From the NCBI RefSeq assembly GCF_018310535.1, contig NZ_CP074102.1:682001-746000 (forward strand): 64,000 nucleotides of DNA, read 5' to 3'. Made by a program: the position numbers and the translations under genes. Positions 15,784 to 25,194 of this stretch are shown here, piece by piece. The stretch comes from Streptomyces mirabilis. GTDB lineage: Bacteria; Actinomycetota; Actinomycetes; Streptomycetales; Streptomycetaceae. The notes beneath the pieces are model-generated. The model searched no databases, was not told the origin of the DNA, and saw only the letters and a program-made list of their open reading frames with translations. Numbering within the stretch: position 1 is the stretch's first letter; the number at the start of each line of letters is the position of its first letter.

Positions 15784-17610
15784 TTGCGCGAGTTCACCAA
15801 CCCTCCGTTGGCGTCGGCGCCGCCGGTGGGCGGCCTGGCCGACGTCGTGTTCGACCATGCCCAGGAGGACCCGCTGCGGGCCGCGTTCGGCCGCAAGGAC
15901 GAGAACGAACAGTGGCGCGATGTGACGGCCGCCGAGTTCCGCGACGAGGTCCTCGCCCTTGCCAAGGGACTGCTCGCCCAGGGAATCCGATTCGGCGACC
16001 GAGTCGCGATCATGTCCCGTACCCGCTACGAATGGACACTCTTCGACTACGCCTTGTGGACGATCGGCGCCCACGTCGTCCCCATGTACTCGACGTCCTC
16101 GGCCGAGCAGGTCTTCTGGATGCTGCACGACGCACAGGTGTCGGCCGCGGTGGTCGAGCACGAGGACCACGCGATGACCATCGCCACCGTGATCGACCGG
16201 CTACCCCAGCTGCACAAGCTCTGGCAACTGGACTCGGGCGCGGTGCAGGAGCTCTACGAGGCGGGCGCGGGCATCGACGACGAGGTGGTGCACCGGCACC
16301 GGCGCGCCGTCACCCCCGAGTCGATCGCGACGATCATCTACACCTCGGGCACCACGGGCCGCCCCAAGGGCTGCGTCATCTCGCACGCCAACTTCATGGC
16401 CGAGGCGAGCACGGTCATCGGGCTCATGGAACCGATCTTCACCTCCAAGCGCGACAACGGTGCGTCCACGCTGCTGTTCCTGCCGCTCGCGCATGTCTTC
16501 GGGCGGATGGTCCAGGTCGCGGGAGTCCTCGGGAAGGTCAAGCTGGGCCATCAGCCGCAGATGCATGCCGCCGTGCTGCTGCCCGACCTGGCCGCGTTCC
16601 AGCCGACGTTCATCCTGGCGGTGCCGTACATCTTCGAGAAGGTCTTCAACGCGGCCCGCCGCAAGGCCGAGAAGGACGGAAAGTCCGGAGCCTTCGAGAA
16701 GGCCGTGGAGGTCGCGGTCCGCTACGCGGACGCGATCGAGGCGAAGGCGTGGGGGATCGGCGCCGGGCCGTCGGCGAGCCTGCGGATGCAGCACCAGTTC
16801 TTCGACAAGGTCGTCTACACCAAGATGCGCGCCGCCATGGGCGGCCGGGTCAGACACGCGGTGTCGGGCGGCTCCGCGATGGACCGTCGGCTCGGGCTGT
16901 TCTTCGCCGGCGCGGGCATCCAGATCTACGAGGGATACGGGCTCACCGAGACCACCGCCGCCGCGGTCGTCACCCCGCCCGAGCGGACCCGGTACGGGAC
17001 GGTCGGCCAGGCCATTCCGGGCACGACCGTGCACATCGCGGACGACGGCGAGATCTGGCTGCACGGCGGCAACATCTTCCAGGGCTATCTCAACGACCCC
17101 AAGGCCACCGACGCCGCACTGCACGACGGCTGGCTCGCCACCGGCGACCTCGGTTCCCTCGATGAGGATGGCTTTCTCACCATCACCGGGCGCAAGAAGG
17201 AGATCCTGGTGACCTCCGGCGGCAAGAGCGTCTCGCCGGGCGTCCTGGAGGAGCGTGTCCGCGACCATCCGCTGGTCGCCCAGTGCATCGTGGTCGGCAA
17301 CGACCGGCCGTACATCGCGGCGCTCGTCACCCTCGACTCCGAGGCCGTCGAACACTGGCTCCAGATGCGGGGCAAGGCGCGGCTGTCCCCGTCCGACCTG
17401 GTGCGCGACCCGGACCTGGAGACCGAGGTGCGGCGTGCGGTGGTCGCCGCGAACACCCTGGTCTCGCAGGCCGAGTCGATCCGTACGTTCCGGATACTGG
17501 CGAACCAGTTCACCGAGGAGCACGGGCTGCTGACGCCTTCGCTGAAGTTGAAGCGGAAGGCGATCGAGAACGCGTATGCGACGGAGGTGGAGGCGTTGTA
17601 CCGGTCATGA
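15784..17610 (+). CDS. long-chain acyl-CoA ligase (AMP-forming)
   Basis: This is a 608-residue cytoplasmic ANL-family ligase that activates a fatty acid with ATP to an acyl-adenylate and then to acyl-CoA. The TTG start is preceded by AGGAG. Core motifs are all present: the phosphate loop YTSGTTGRPKG near residue 187, YEGYGLTETTA, the hinge region with TGDLG and the GRKKE block, and the lysine-containing C-terminal subdomain (SPGVLEERVRDHPLV). Length and layout match the FadD15-like class of actinobacteria. It is monocistronic, with a terminator overlapping its stop, and convergent with the sugar dehydrogenase gene. Chain-length preference cannot be read from the sequence. Confidence 0.92.
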   Translation: MREFTNPPLASAPPVGGLADVVFDHAQEDPLRAAFGRKDENEQWRDVTAAEFRDEVLALAKGLLAQGIRFGDRVAIMSRTRYEWTLFDYALWTIGAHVVPMYSTSSAEQVFWMLHDAQVSAAVVEHEDHAMTIATVIDRLPQLHKLWQLDSGAVQELYEAGAGIDDEVVHRHRRAVTPESIATIIYTSGTTGRPKGCVISHANFMAEASTVIGLMEPIFTSKRDNGASTLLFLPLAHVFGRMVQVAGVLGKVKLGHQPQMHAAVLLPDLAAFQPTFILAVPYIFEKVFNAARRKAEKDGKSGAFEKAVEVAVRYADAIEAKAWGIGAGPSASLRMQHQFFDKVVYTKMRAAMGGRVRHAVSGGSAMDRRLGLFFAGAGIQIYEGYGLTETTAAAVVTPPERTRYGTVGQAIPGTTVHIADDGEIWLHGGNIFQGYLNDPKATDAALHDGWLATGDLGSLDEDGFLTITGRKKEILVTSGGKSVSPGVLEERVRDHPLVAQCIVVGNDRPYIAALVTLDSEAVEHWLQMRGKARLSPSDLVRDPDLETEVRRAVVAANTLVSQAESIRTFRILANQFTEEHGLLTPSLKLKRKAIENAYATEVEALYRS

Positions 17611-17628
17611 GCCCGGTACGACGCCTCC
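17589..17628. terminator. convergent-gene hairpin terminator
   Basis: GGAGGCGTTGTACCGG (17589-17604) pairs with CCGGTACGACGCCTCC (17613-17628) at 15 of 16 positions. The ligase stop codon lies in the loop, and the minus-strand dehydrogenase stop is 7 bp away, so one hairpin serves both. Confidence 0.75.
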
Positions 17629-17635
17629 GGTCCGG

Positions 17636-19663
17636 CTAGTTGATGCTCACCTTGAAGATCTTGTCCGAGCCGTCCGCCGCTCCTCCGTTGTTGTCGCAGT
17701 TGGTGGTGGAGAGCCAGAGCTGGTCGGCGCCGGGTACCTTGGTGACCGTGCGCAGGCGGCCGTAGGTACCGACGTAGTACGCCGTCGGCGTGCCGACGTT
17801 CTCCGTGTCGCCGGTGATGGGGACGCGCCACAGCCGTTCGCCGCGCAGGGACGCCATGTAGACGACGTTGCGGACGATCGCGATGCCGCTGGGTGACGCC
17901 TCGGAGACGTTCCAGGTCGCCTTCGGGTTGGTCATCCCGGAGATGCTGCAACTGCCCTCGCAGGTCGGCCAGCCGTAGTTGGCGCCCGGTTTGATGAGGT
18001 TGAGTTCGTCCTTGGAGCTGTTGCCGAACTCGGCCTCCCACAGACGGCCGTTGCGGTCGAAGGCGAGGCCCTGCGGGTTGCGGTGCCCGTAGCTGTAGAC
18101 GTAGTTGCCGAACGGGTTGCCGGGGGCGGCCTTGCCGTCCGTCGTCATCCGCAGGATCTTGCCGTTCAACGACGTCTTGTCCTGGGCCAGTTCGGGTGTC
18201 TGGGCCTCACCGGTGGAGACGTAGAGATAGCCGTCGGGACCGAAGGCGAGGCGTCCGCCGTTGTGGTAGCGGTTCTTCTTGATGCCCTGGAGGAGGATCG
18301 TGTAGTCGGTGAGGGAGCTGCCGTCGTAGGTCATGCGCACGACGCGGTTGCCTTCGGAGGCCGTGTGCATGAAGTACACGTAGTGGTTGGTCGCCCACTT
18401 CGGGTCGACGGCCACACCCAGCAGTCCGCCCTCGCCGTTCGTGGTGACGGCGTTCGGCACGGTTCCGACCTGGGTCCTCGTGCCGTCCTTGGCGACCTTC
18501 CAGACCCGGAAGTCGTCCCGCTCGGTGACCAGCGCCGTCTGCCCGTCGGGCATCCAGTACGTGCCCCACGGGATCGTCCAGCCGCTGGAGACGGTCCCGA
18601 TGGACGAGGGGACCCCGCCGTCGGTGGCACAGGCCTTGGTCGTGAAGGTGACCGTGTTGCTCTGCGGCGACACGTTGCCGGCCGCGTCGCGCGCCACCAC
18701 GTTCAGCGTGTACGGGCTGTTGCAGGCGAGTCCGGTGAGCGTGGTCGACGTACCGGTGACGCTCTTGTAGACCGTCGTGTCGCTGCGCACGTCGTAGCCG
18801 ACGACCGCCTTGTCGTCGGTCGAGGCGCCCCAGCTCAGGTCTGCGCTGGTGGCCGTGACGTTCGAGGAGGTGAGGGTGCCGGGTTTGCCGGGCGGGGTGG
18901 TGTCGGAGCTGGGCCGAGTCGTGCAGTCGACGACCGGGCTGGCCTGGGAGGCGTTGCCGGCGGCGTCGCGGGCGATGACGGTGAGGTTGTAGGTGGTGTT
19001 CGGACTCAGGCCGGTGAGCACCTTGGAGGTCGCGTCGCCGGCCGCCTCGCCGAGCTTGTTGCCGTGCTCGTAGAGGTCGTACGCGGCCACGCCGACGTTG
19101 TCCGTGGAGGCGCCCCAGGAGAGGGTGAGGGCGTCCTCGCCGATGGCCGAGCAGCTCGGCTGGCCGGGTCGCGACGGGGCCTGGGTGTCCGCCGAGGCAC
19201 CGACGCTGACGCGGTCGAGGTTGGGACCGCCGTTCGCCGTGGTGGCGGTCGCGCGGATCTTGTTGGAACCCGCGTCGAGCTGGACGTTCACACTCTTCGT
19301 CGCCCAGGTGTTCCAGTCGGTGGTGGCCGGGAAGGAGACCCCGGAGGCGACGACCGTGCCGTTGACGGAGAGGTCCATCGGGCGGTCGGTGCTCGTGCCG
19401 TTGGCGTAGCGCAGGGCCAGCGAGGAGGTGCCGGCCGTGGCCGCGCTCACCGTGAACTCCACATATGAGCCGGAGATGTTGGTGTAGTCGACGAAGCCGG
19501 TGCCGGTGTAGCCGGTGTGGTTGGTGGCGACGGCGCCCTGCGAGATCGTGGCGTCCTCGGCCTGGTAGTCGGTGGCCGCCTGCGCCGCCGTGCCGGTCAG
19601 TGCGACGAGCGGCACGGCCAGGACGAGCGAGAGGCACCAGGGCAGCGCTCTGTTGAGTTTCAT
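17636..19663 (-). CDS. secreted PQQ-type sugar dehydrogenase with CBM and two FnIII modules
   Basis: This is a 675-residue extracellular protein. It has a Sec signal peptide (cleavage AQA, about residue 29), a CBM6/35-like carbohydrate-binding module (about 30-155; YQAEDATISQG, GTGFVDYTN), two fibronectin type III modules (about 160-345; SWGASTDN twice), and a C-terminal glucose/sorbosone dehydrogenase propeller (about 350-675; NGEGGLLGVAVDP, HNGGRLAFGPDG, GHRNPQGLAFD, EFGNSSKDELN). Such domains oxidise aldoses using pyrroloquinoline quinone. It is the last gene of a packed minus-strand series that begins with pqq genes, starts 12 bp after the multidomain hydrolase stop, and has a GAGGGGA ribosome binding site. 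Substrate unknown; inferred to be a sugar released by the adjacent hydrolases. Confidence 0.88.
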   Translation of the reverse strand: MKLNRALPWCLSLVLAVPLVALTGTAAQAATDYQAEDATISQGAVATNHTGYTGTGFVDYTNISGSYVEFTVSAATAGTSSLALRYANGTSTDRPMDLSVNGTVVASGVSFPATTDWNTWATKSVNVQLDAGSNKIRATATTANGGPNLDRVSVGASADTQAPSRPGQPSCSAIGEDALTLSWGASTDNVGVAAYDLYEHGNKLGEAAGDATSKVLTGLSPNTTYNLTVIARDAAGNASQASPVVDCTTRPSSDTTPPGKPGTLTSSNVTATSADLSWGASTDDKAVVGYDVRSDTTVYKSVTGTSTTLTGLACNSPYTLNVVARDAAGNVSPQSNTVTFTTKACATDGGVPSSIGTVSSGWTIPWGTYWMPDGQTALVTERDDFRVWKVAKDGTRTQVGTVPNAVTTNGEGGLLGVAVDPKWATNHYVYFMHTASEGNRVVRMTYDGSSLTDYTILLQGIKKNRYHNGGRLAFGPDGYLYVSTGEAQTPELAQDKTSLNGKILRMTTDGKAAPGNPFGNYVYSYGHRNPQGLAFDRNGRLWEAEFGNSSKDELNLIKPGANYGWPTCEGSCSISGMTNPKATWNVSEASPSGIAIVRNVVYMASLRGERLWRVPITGDTENVGTPTAYYVGTYGRLRTVTKVPGADQLWLSTTNCDNNGGAADGSDKIFKVSIN

Positions 19664-19675
19664 GGGTTCGTCCCC

Positions 19676-22600
19676 TCAGCCCGTGTACTGGGCGAAGACC
19701 TTGAGGTAGTCGTACGGCTGCTGCGACACGCCGCTGCAGGAGTCACCGTCGGAGCCGGAGCCGCAGGCCCGGTCGCGGTTCACCGACCAGTAGGTGAGAC
19801 GCCCGATGTGGTGCTGCTGGGCGTAGGCGAGCATGGTCTTGAAGTCGGCGACGCGGACCAGTTCGCCGGAGTCGTCGGTCTTGCCGTTCATGGACGACAG
19901 GCCGATGTGCGCGTACGCCGTCGCGTCGCTGTATCCATAAGCCGACTTGACCCGCGCCTTGAGGCCGTCCATGGCCTGGGTGGTGAGCGTGCCCATGTTC
20001 GTGGTGCCGCCGCCGAAGTCGAACGGCATGATGCACCAGATGTCGTTCGCCAGGCCCGAGGCGGCACCCCGCTTGATCATGTCGACGCCGGTGGAGTCCG
20101 GGCCGCTGGTCGTCGTACCGAACGTGATGATCGTCTTGAGCCCGGAGTTGTTGGCCTTCACGATCTTCAGCGCGTCGATCACGCGTTGCCGGACGGTGGC
20201 GTTGCTCCACTCGGTGTTCTCGATGTCGATGTCGATGACCTTGAGGCCATAGGCGTTGATGACCTTCTGGTAGGCACCCGCGAGCGCCGAGGCGCTGGAA
20301 CACTTCTCGCCGAGCTTGGCGCCGCTCCAGCCGCCGATGGAGACGACGACGTCACCGCCGGCCGAGCGGATCGCGTTGATCTTCGACTGGTCGTTGCCGC
20401 CGGTCAGCGGGCGCGAGCCGTCCCACTTCGGGTTGCAGGAGCCGTCGGAGAGGACGAACGCGAGCGTGAACCACTTCACCCCGGTCGCCGACATGACCGA
20501 CGTCGGGTTCTGCGGGCTGCCCCAGCCGAGGTACTCGTAGGGCGCCACCGCCATGCCGGGTGAGGCCGCGGCGGCCTTCGGGGCGGTGCTCACCGGCTTC
20601 ACCCGGATCAGGCGTGTCTCCCCCGGGCGCAGGGTCGCGCTGTACGAGTCGGCGATCGTGCCCTTGTGGGAGCCCGACCACAGGTCCGTGACGTCACCGG
20701 AGCCGGTGAAGCCGACCTGCGACCAGTTCACACCGACCGTGGAGTTGCCCGACGTGCCGGTGTTGAAGAGGGCGACGACGTACTGGCCGTCGCTCTCCTT
20801 CTTGCTCCAGACCTGCTTGACGCCACTGCTGACGATCCGTTTCGCGGCGACGCCGTCCTGGTCGACGCCGATGAGGCGGTCGTTGGTCAGCATCGGCTTG
20901 TCGACGGAGTCGAGGTTCGTCAGGTCCGTGCCGAGGAGCAGGGGCGCGCCCGCCATCGCCCACAGGGTGAAGTGCGAGCGGCGCTGGTCCGCGGTGAGGC
21001 CCACCTGGTCGCCGTTGCCGATCTCCAGCGAGTCGAGGTCGTTCCAGCCGCCCGGTCCCGCATACGCCTGCCAGTTGGCGGCCGAGGTGAAGCGGGCGGA
21101 GACGTGGGACCAGTCGGTCAGCGGATAGCCGCTGCCGTTCGCGCCCGAGCCGCAGTAGCACTCGACGTCGCCCTGGGTGCGCCAGCTGTTCGCCAGGGAC
21201 TTCCAGGTGGAGGCATCGGCGATCGGCAGGTTGTTGGAGAGGGCGAAGGTGATGGGCCGGCCGGTGGCCCGCAGTGCCTTGTCCCAGGCCTGGACGTCGG
21301 GGATGTCGGCACTGCCCACGCCGTCGATCTTCAGGTAGTCGACTCCCCAGGAGGCGAACTGCTTGGCCCATGAGTTCACGAACTCCTGGGCGCCCGGCTT
21401 CCCGTAGTCGATGTAGTACATGTTCTTGCAGTTGTAGTTCTTCTCGGTCTTCGAGGTGTCCGCGATGTCGGCCGCGTGGTGCGAGGTCCCCTCGATCGGT
21501 GTGTTCTTGGTGACGGCGTTCTTGGCGATGCCCGGCGTGACGTAGAAGCCGAACTTCAGTCCCTTGGAGTGGATGTAGTCGGCCAGCGCCTTGATCCCGG
21601 AGGGGAATTTGGCGGTGTCGACGCTCCAGCGTCCGTAGGAGTCGACGACGAATCCGTTCGCGTCGCACTTCTGCCAGAAGTCGTCGAGGTTGATGTGGAC
21701 GAAGCCGTGGTCCTTGAGCCCGCTCGCGACGAGCGCGTCTGCCTGGGCCTTGATCTTCGCCTCGGTCGGCCAGCGGCGCACGAAACTCCAGCTGCTCCAG
21801 CCCATGGCGGGGCGGAGGGACTGACCGTTGTCCGAGTAGGTGCCGAACGAGGGCGGGGACGTGGACCTGGACGTGGCCGCCGGAGTGGCGTACGACGTGC
21901 CGATCCAGGCCTCGTCGATCCGCAGCCGCTTGTAACGGGTGGTGTCGGTGGACGCGGCCCAGGTGCTGTCGACTTCGAGGCGTACGTAACGGGCGTTGGC
22001 GGCGGTCAGGTCGATCCCCTGGATGCCGCGACGGCCGGCGAGCTGACCGGTCTTGACCGCGCTGCCCCAGGTGGCCCCGTCGTTGCTGAGGAACACCTTG
22101 TAGTCCTTGATACGTGCGGACTGCTCGGTGTCGGAGCGCGCGTAGGCGACGGAGTCCTCGCGCTGGTTGAGGCCGATGTACTGGACCTTCTTCGCGCTGC
22201 CGAGGTCGAAGGTGAGGTTGACGGGCAGCGTCTTGTTGCTGTCCCAGTAGGTGAGGTAGTCGCCGTCGCCCGCGGCCGCCGCGCCGTGACCGCTCGCCGA
22301 GGCGCTCGCGGACATCGTGACGCCGGACGCGATGCCCTGGCGGCCACCCGTGGTGACCTTGAAGACGGTGTCGTACGGGTCCCAGTTCGCCAGGCCGCTC
22401 AGGGTGAGCACGCCGCCCGACTGGGACCACGGAACGGCCGCCCCAGTACGGAGGTTGGTGACGGAGGCGATGCGGTAGCCGTTGTCGCGGATGCGCAGGG
22501 TGCCGGTGCTGGGCGGGGTCAGTACGTGGATGTAGTGGAGGTCGGGGTCGGTCTTGCTGACCGTGGTGACGCCGTGGGCCCCGTCGTTCCAGAAGCCGGG

Positions 22601-25183
22601 CTTGAGGCCGCCGTACATGTAGCCGCCGCCCTCGGTGCCGTGCAGCGATTGCCAGATGGGGCCGAGGTAGGAGTTGGCGAAGTTGTTGAAGGCCTCCTGG
22701 TTCGACGGGAACTTGCCGTTGACCTGCGCGGTCTCGGCCATCAGCGCCTTCACGGACGAGCCCGCGTTGGTGATCAGCCGGCCGAGGGTGAGCATCTTGT
22801 CGACGGACGGGTTGGAGCCGTCGTACCACCACGCCCCGCTCGACGGGAGCTTGAAGTCGGCCTCGGTGAGGCGGGGTTGGGCCGTGTAGACGGCCTGGGG
22901 GTAGTCGTAGGACGGGTTCATGCCCGTCTTCTGCTCATTGCTGATCATGTCCATGATCGGCGTGTCTTCGTTGTTGTTGCTGAGCGTGTAGTTCGGGCGC
23001 TTCTGCTGGATCTGCGCGTAGAGGTCGTGGCTCTCCCAGTACGCGTTGTCGTTGTCGATCCAGAAGCCGCCGAGGTCCGGATAGCGGTCCATGACCTCGA
23101 AGAAGTTGTCGTAGCTGAAGCGGCCGAAGCCGTCGCGGGTGGTGAGGTCGACGTCGGTGCCCTTGTAGGCGGAGTACGCGGCCGAGTCGAGCCATTCGTG
23201 ACCGCCCTCGTCGTGCCACTGGGGGTCGTCGGTCATATAGAGGACGACCTTGAGACCCTTGGCCTTGGCTGCCGTGATCAGCTCACCGAGAAAGTCCCGC
23301 TTGGTGGAGCAACTGCCGGGGATCTTCGAGGGCCAGGGGCGGGCGTAGCCGAGGCGGCTGTGGAAGGTGGCGAGGACGAGGTACTGGGTGTGCAGTTTCT
23401 GGGCCTCGTTCACCCAGTAGTCGGGGGTCCAGCCGCCGTTGGTGACGTCGTTCTCCCAGGCGGTGCAACTGGTGTGGGCGGGGGCGGTGCGTTCGCCCCA
23501 GTGCAGGAAGAGTCCGCCGACGGAGCCGCGCAGGAAGGCCTGGCGGGGGTTTTCGAGGTCGAGCGGCTTCACACCTGTGTGCGGCTGCTGCACGGCTTTG
23601 GTCGTCACCGCCGTGCTCTTGGCTGCCGTACCGCAGTTCTCGCTGGAGCCGCTGTTGGAGACCCTCAGCGTGCCGCCCGAGGTGTTGTGGCTGTCCGTCA
23701 GGCAGTAGCCGGTGACGTTCTGGAAGCCCATGTCGTGGGGTGAGTTGCTCCCCCGCTGGGCCGTGAACCGGGTGATCCTGATCCCGTTCGCGGCGTTCGC
23801 GATGAAGGCCGGGCGTCCGTCGTCGGCCGCGTACTTCACCGAACTGTCCGTGAAGGTGACGTTGTCGGCGTTGTGGAGGTACCAGCCGTACGCGGGCCGC
23901 GTGCCGATGGCCTTCGGGTTGTAGTCGCCCGGGTCGTTGCTCGGCACGGCGGTGGACATGGTGCCGTTGCCGCCGGGAACGGTGATGTTGACGTTGGTGA
24001 AGGTGACCCCGTTGATCCGGTGGCCGCTCTCGCCCCACAGCGTCGGGCTGAAGGACGGACTCACCCCGGTCGCCGTGATGTTGTCGTACGTGACGTTGCT
24101 GATCGAGCCGACGCCGGGACTGTTGCCGCAGCGCTTTCGGGTGCCGATCTTCTGCATGATCGGCGAGTGGACGCCGGTCATGGTGATGTCTCGGTAGTGG
24201 ACGTCGGAGATCTTCGCGCCGTCCATGGAGACCATACCGAGCCCGGACTTGTCGGAGCCCTCGATGCGGATCTTGGCGAACTGGTAGTCGGAGAAGTCGC
24301 CGCAGGTCTCGGAGCCGAACATCAGGGCGTTGCAGCACACCGCCGACAGATAGGAATCGCTCACCCGCACATGGCCGTTGGGGAGCTTGGCGCCGAGCGC
24401 GTAGTCGCTCTTGAAGACGAGGGCGTCGTCGTTGGCCTTGATGTCGGCGTTCGTGACCGTGACGTTGGTCGTGCTGATGATGTTCCAGCCGTCGCGGTCG
24501 CTCGCGGTGTCGATGGTCAGGTGGTCCGAGGTGACGTTCGTACAGCCGTTGATGAGGGCCGCGAAGTGCCCGCCGCGCCGCAGGGTGAGGCCGTCGCCGA
24601 GGTGCAGGCCGTCGCAGCGGGTCAGCGAGAGGATCTTGTCGGCCTCGCCGGACTTGGGGTTGCCGGTGATGAGGTTGCCGAGGCCGTCGATGACGCCCTC
24701 GCCCACGAACCCGATGTTCTTCAGCTTGTCGCCGTAGATCATCGCGTTGTGGAAGTGGCTGTGCCCGTAGTCCTGGTAGGCGTCGTTGGGATTGGCCTCG
24801 GGCGGGTCGTAGGTGTCCGCGCTGGAGCCCTGGATCGTCGCGCCCTTGTCGACCTGGAGCGTGACATCACTCTTCATGTGGATGGTGTTCTTGGACTTGT
24901 ACTGGCCGGCCGGGAAGCGCACCGTGCCGCCGCCGGCCGCGTTCGCCGCGGTGACGGCCTTGTTGATGGCGGGGGTGTCGTTGGTGGAGCCGTCGCCCTT
25001 GGCTCCGTAGGCGTGGACGTCGAAGACGGCGGCGTGGGGCGCTTCGGCGGACGTGGACGTGGACGTAGGTGCGGTGGCGGTTCGGGGGGCCGCGAGGGCC
25101 TCGGGGTGGGTCAGGCCGAGTACGACGGCGAAGGCGAGGAAGACGCTCGCCGACCAACTCCGCTTTCTCATAGGGGGTTTCAT
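19676..25183 (-). CDS. giant secreted GH28 - GH29-like - F5/8C - GH27 - GH18-like enzyme
   Basis: One uninterrupted frame of 1835 residues begins at ATG 25183, with AGGAG seven bases upstream. Modules in order: signal peptide (1-40); GH28 polygalacturonase-like parallel beta-helix (about 45-530; FDVHAYGAKGDG, ADIKANDDALVFKSD, GSETCGD); alpha-L-fucosidase-like barrel (about 540-930; GGLFLHWGERT, LVLATFHSRLG, GGFWIDND); F5/8-type C module (about 935-1100; LTFDLGSAKKVQYIGL); GH27-type alpha-galactosidase barrel (about 1120-1530; MGWSSWSF, HINLDDFWQ, DYLKIDGVG); GH18-like barrel (about 1545-1835; VSIGGWSG, VIDIDIEN with the catalytic-type Glu, a GH18 signature). It follows the lyase gene by 11 bp. 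Each domain keeps plausible catalytic acids, so the enzyme may act on a branched pectic heteroglycan. Exact substrate unknown. Confidence 0.88.
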   Translation of the reverse strand: MKPPMRKRSWSASVFLAFAVVLGLTHPEALAAPRTATAPTSTSTSAEAPHAAVFDVHAYGAKGDGSTNDTPAINKAVTAANAAGGGTVRFPAGQYKSKNTIHMKSDVTLQVDKGATIQGSSADTYDPPEANPNDAYQDYGHSHFHNAMIYGDKLKNIGFVGEGVIDGLGNLITGNPKSGEADKILSLTRCDGLHLGDGLTLRRGGHFAALINGCTNVTSDHLTIDTASDRDGWNIISTTNVTVTNADIKANDDALVFKSDYALGAKLPNGHVRVSDSYLSAVCCNALMFGSETCGDFSDYQFAKIRIEGSDKSGLGMVSMDGAKISDVHYRDITMTGVHSPIMQKIGTRKRCGNSPGVGSISNVTYDNITATGVSPSFSPTLWGESGHRINGVTFTNVNITVPGGNGTMSTAVPSNDPGDYNPKAIGTRPAYGWYLHNADNVTFTDSSVKYAADDGRPAFIANAANGIRITRFTAQRGSNSPHDMGFQNVTGYCLTDSHNTSGGTLRVSNSGSSENCGTAAKSTAVTTKAVQQPHTGVKPLDLENPRQAFLRGSVGGLFLHWGERTAPAHTSCTAWENDVTNGGWTPDYWVNEAQKLHTQYLVLATFHSRLGYARPWPSKIPGSCSTKRDFLGELITAAKAKGLKVVLYMTDDPQWHDEGGHEWLDSAAYSAYKGTDVDLTTRDGFGRFSYDNFFEVMDRYPDLGGFWIDNDNAYWESHDLYAQIQQKRPNYTLSNNNEDTPIMDMISNEQKTGMNPSYDYPQAVYTAQPRLTEADFKLPSSGAWWYDGSNPSVDKMLTLGRLITNAGSSVKALMAETAQVNGKFPSNQEAFNNFANSYLGPIWQSLHGTEGGGYMYGGLKPGFWNDGAHGVTTVSKTDPDLHYIHVLTPPSTGTLRIRDNGYRIASVTNLRTGAAVPWSQSGGVLTLSGLANWDPYDTVFKVTTGGRQGIASGVTMSASASASGHGAAAAGDGDYLTYWDSNKTLPVNLTFDLGSAKKVQYIGLNQREDSVAYARSDTEQSARIKDYKVFLSNDGATWGSAVKTGQLAGRRGIQGIDLTAANARYVRLEVDSTWAASTDTTRYKRLRIDEAWIGTSYATPAATSRSTSPPSFGTYSDNGQSLRPAMGWSSWSFVRRWPTEAKIKAQADALVASGLKDHGFVHINLDDFWQKCDANGFVVDSYGRWSVDTAKFPSGIKALADYIHSKGLKFGFYVTPGIAKNAVTKNTPIEGTSHHAADIADTSKTEKNYNCKNMYYIDYGKPGAQEFVNSWAKQFASWGVDYLKIDGVGSADIPDVQAWDKALRATGRPITFALSNNLPIADASTWKSLANSWRTQGDVECYCGSGANGSGYPLTDWSHVSARFTSAANWQAYAGPGGWNDLDSLEIGNGDQVGLTADQRRSHFTLWAMAGAPLLLGTDLTNLDSVDKPMLTNDRLIGVDQDGVAAKRIVSSGVKQVWSKKESDGQYVVALFNTGTSGNSTVGVNWSQVGFTGSGDVTDLWSGSHKGTIADSYSATLRPGETRLIRVKPVSTAPKAAAASPGMAVAPYEYLGWGSPQNPTSVMSATGVKWFTLAFVLSDGSCNPKWDGSRPLTGGNDQSKINAIRSAGGDVVVSIGGWSGAKLGEKCSSASALAGAYQKVINAYGLKVIDIDIENTEWSNATVRQRVIDALKIVKANNSGLKTIITFGTTTSGPDSTGVDMIKRGAASGLANDIWCIMPFDFGGGTTNMGTLTTQAMDGLKARVKSAYGYSDATAYAHIGLSSMNGKTDDSGELVRVADFKTMLAYAQQHHIGRLTYWSVNRDRACGSGSDGDSCSGVSQQPYDYLKVFAQYTG

Positions 25184-25194
25184 GGAACGGCTCC

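Noticed and set aside
20694..22832. 712-residue minus-strand frame inside the giant hydrolase gene
   Set aside because: It is Arg/His/Pro-rich with no domain and is the +1 shadow of a well supported glycosidase frame.
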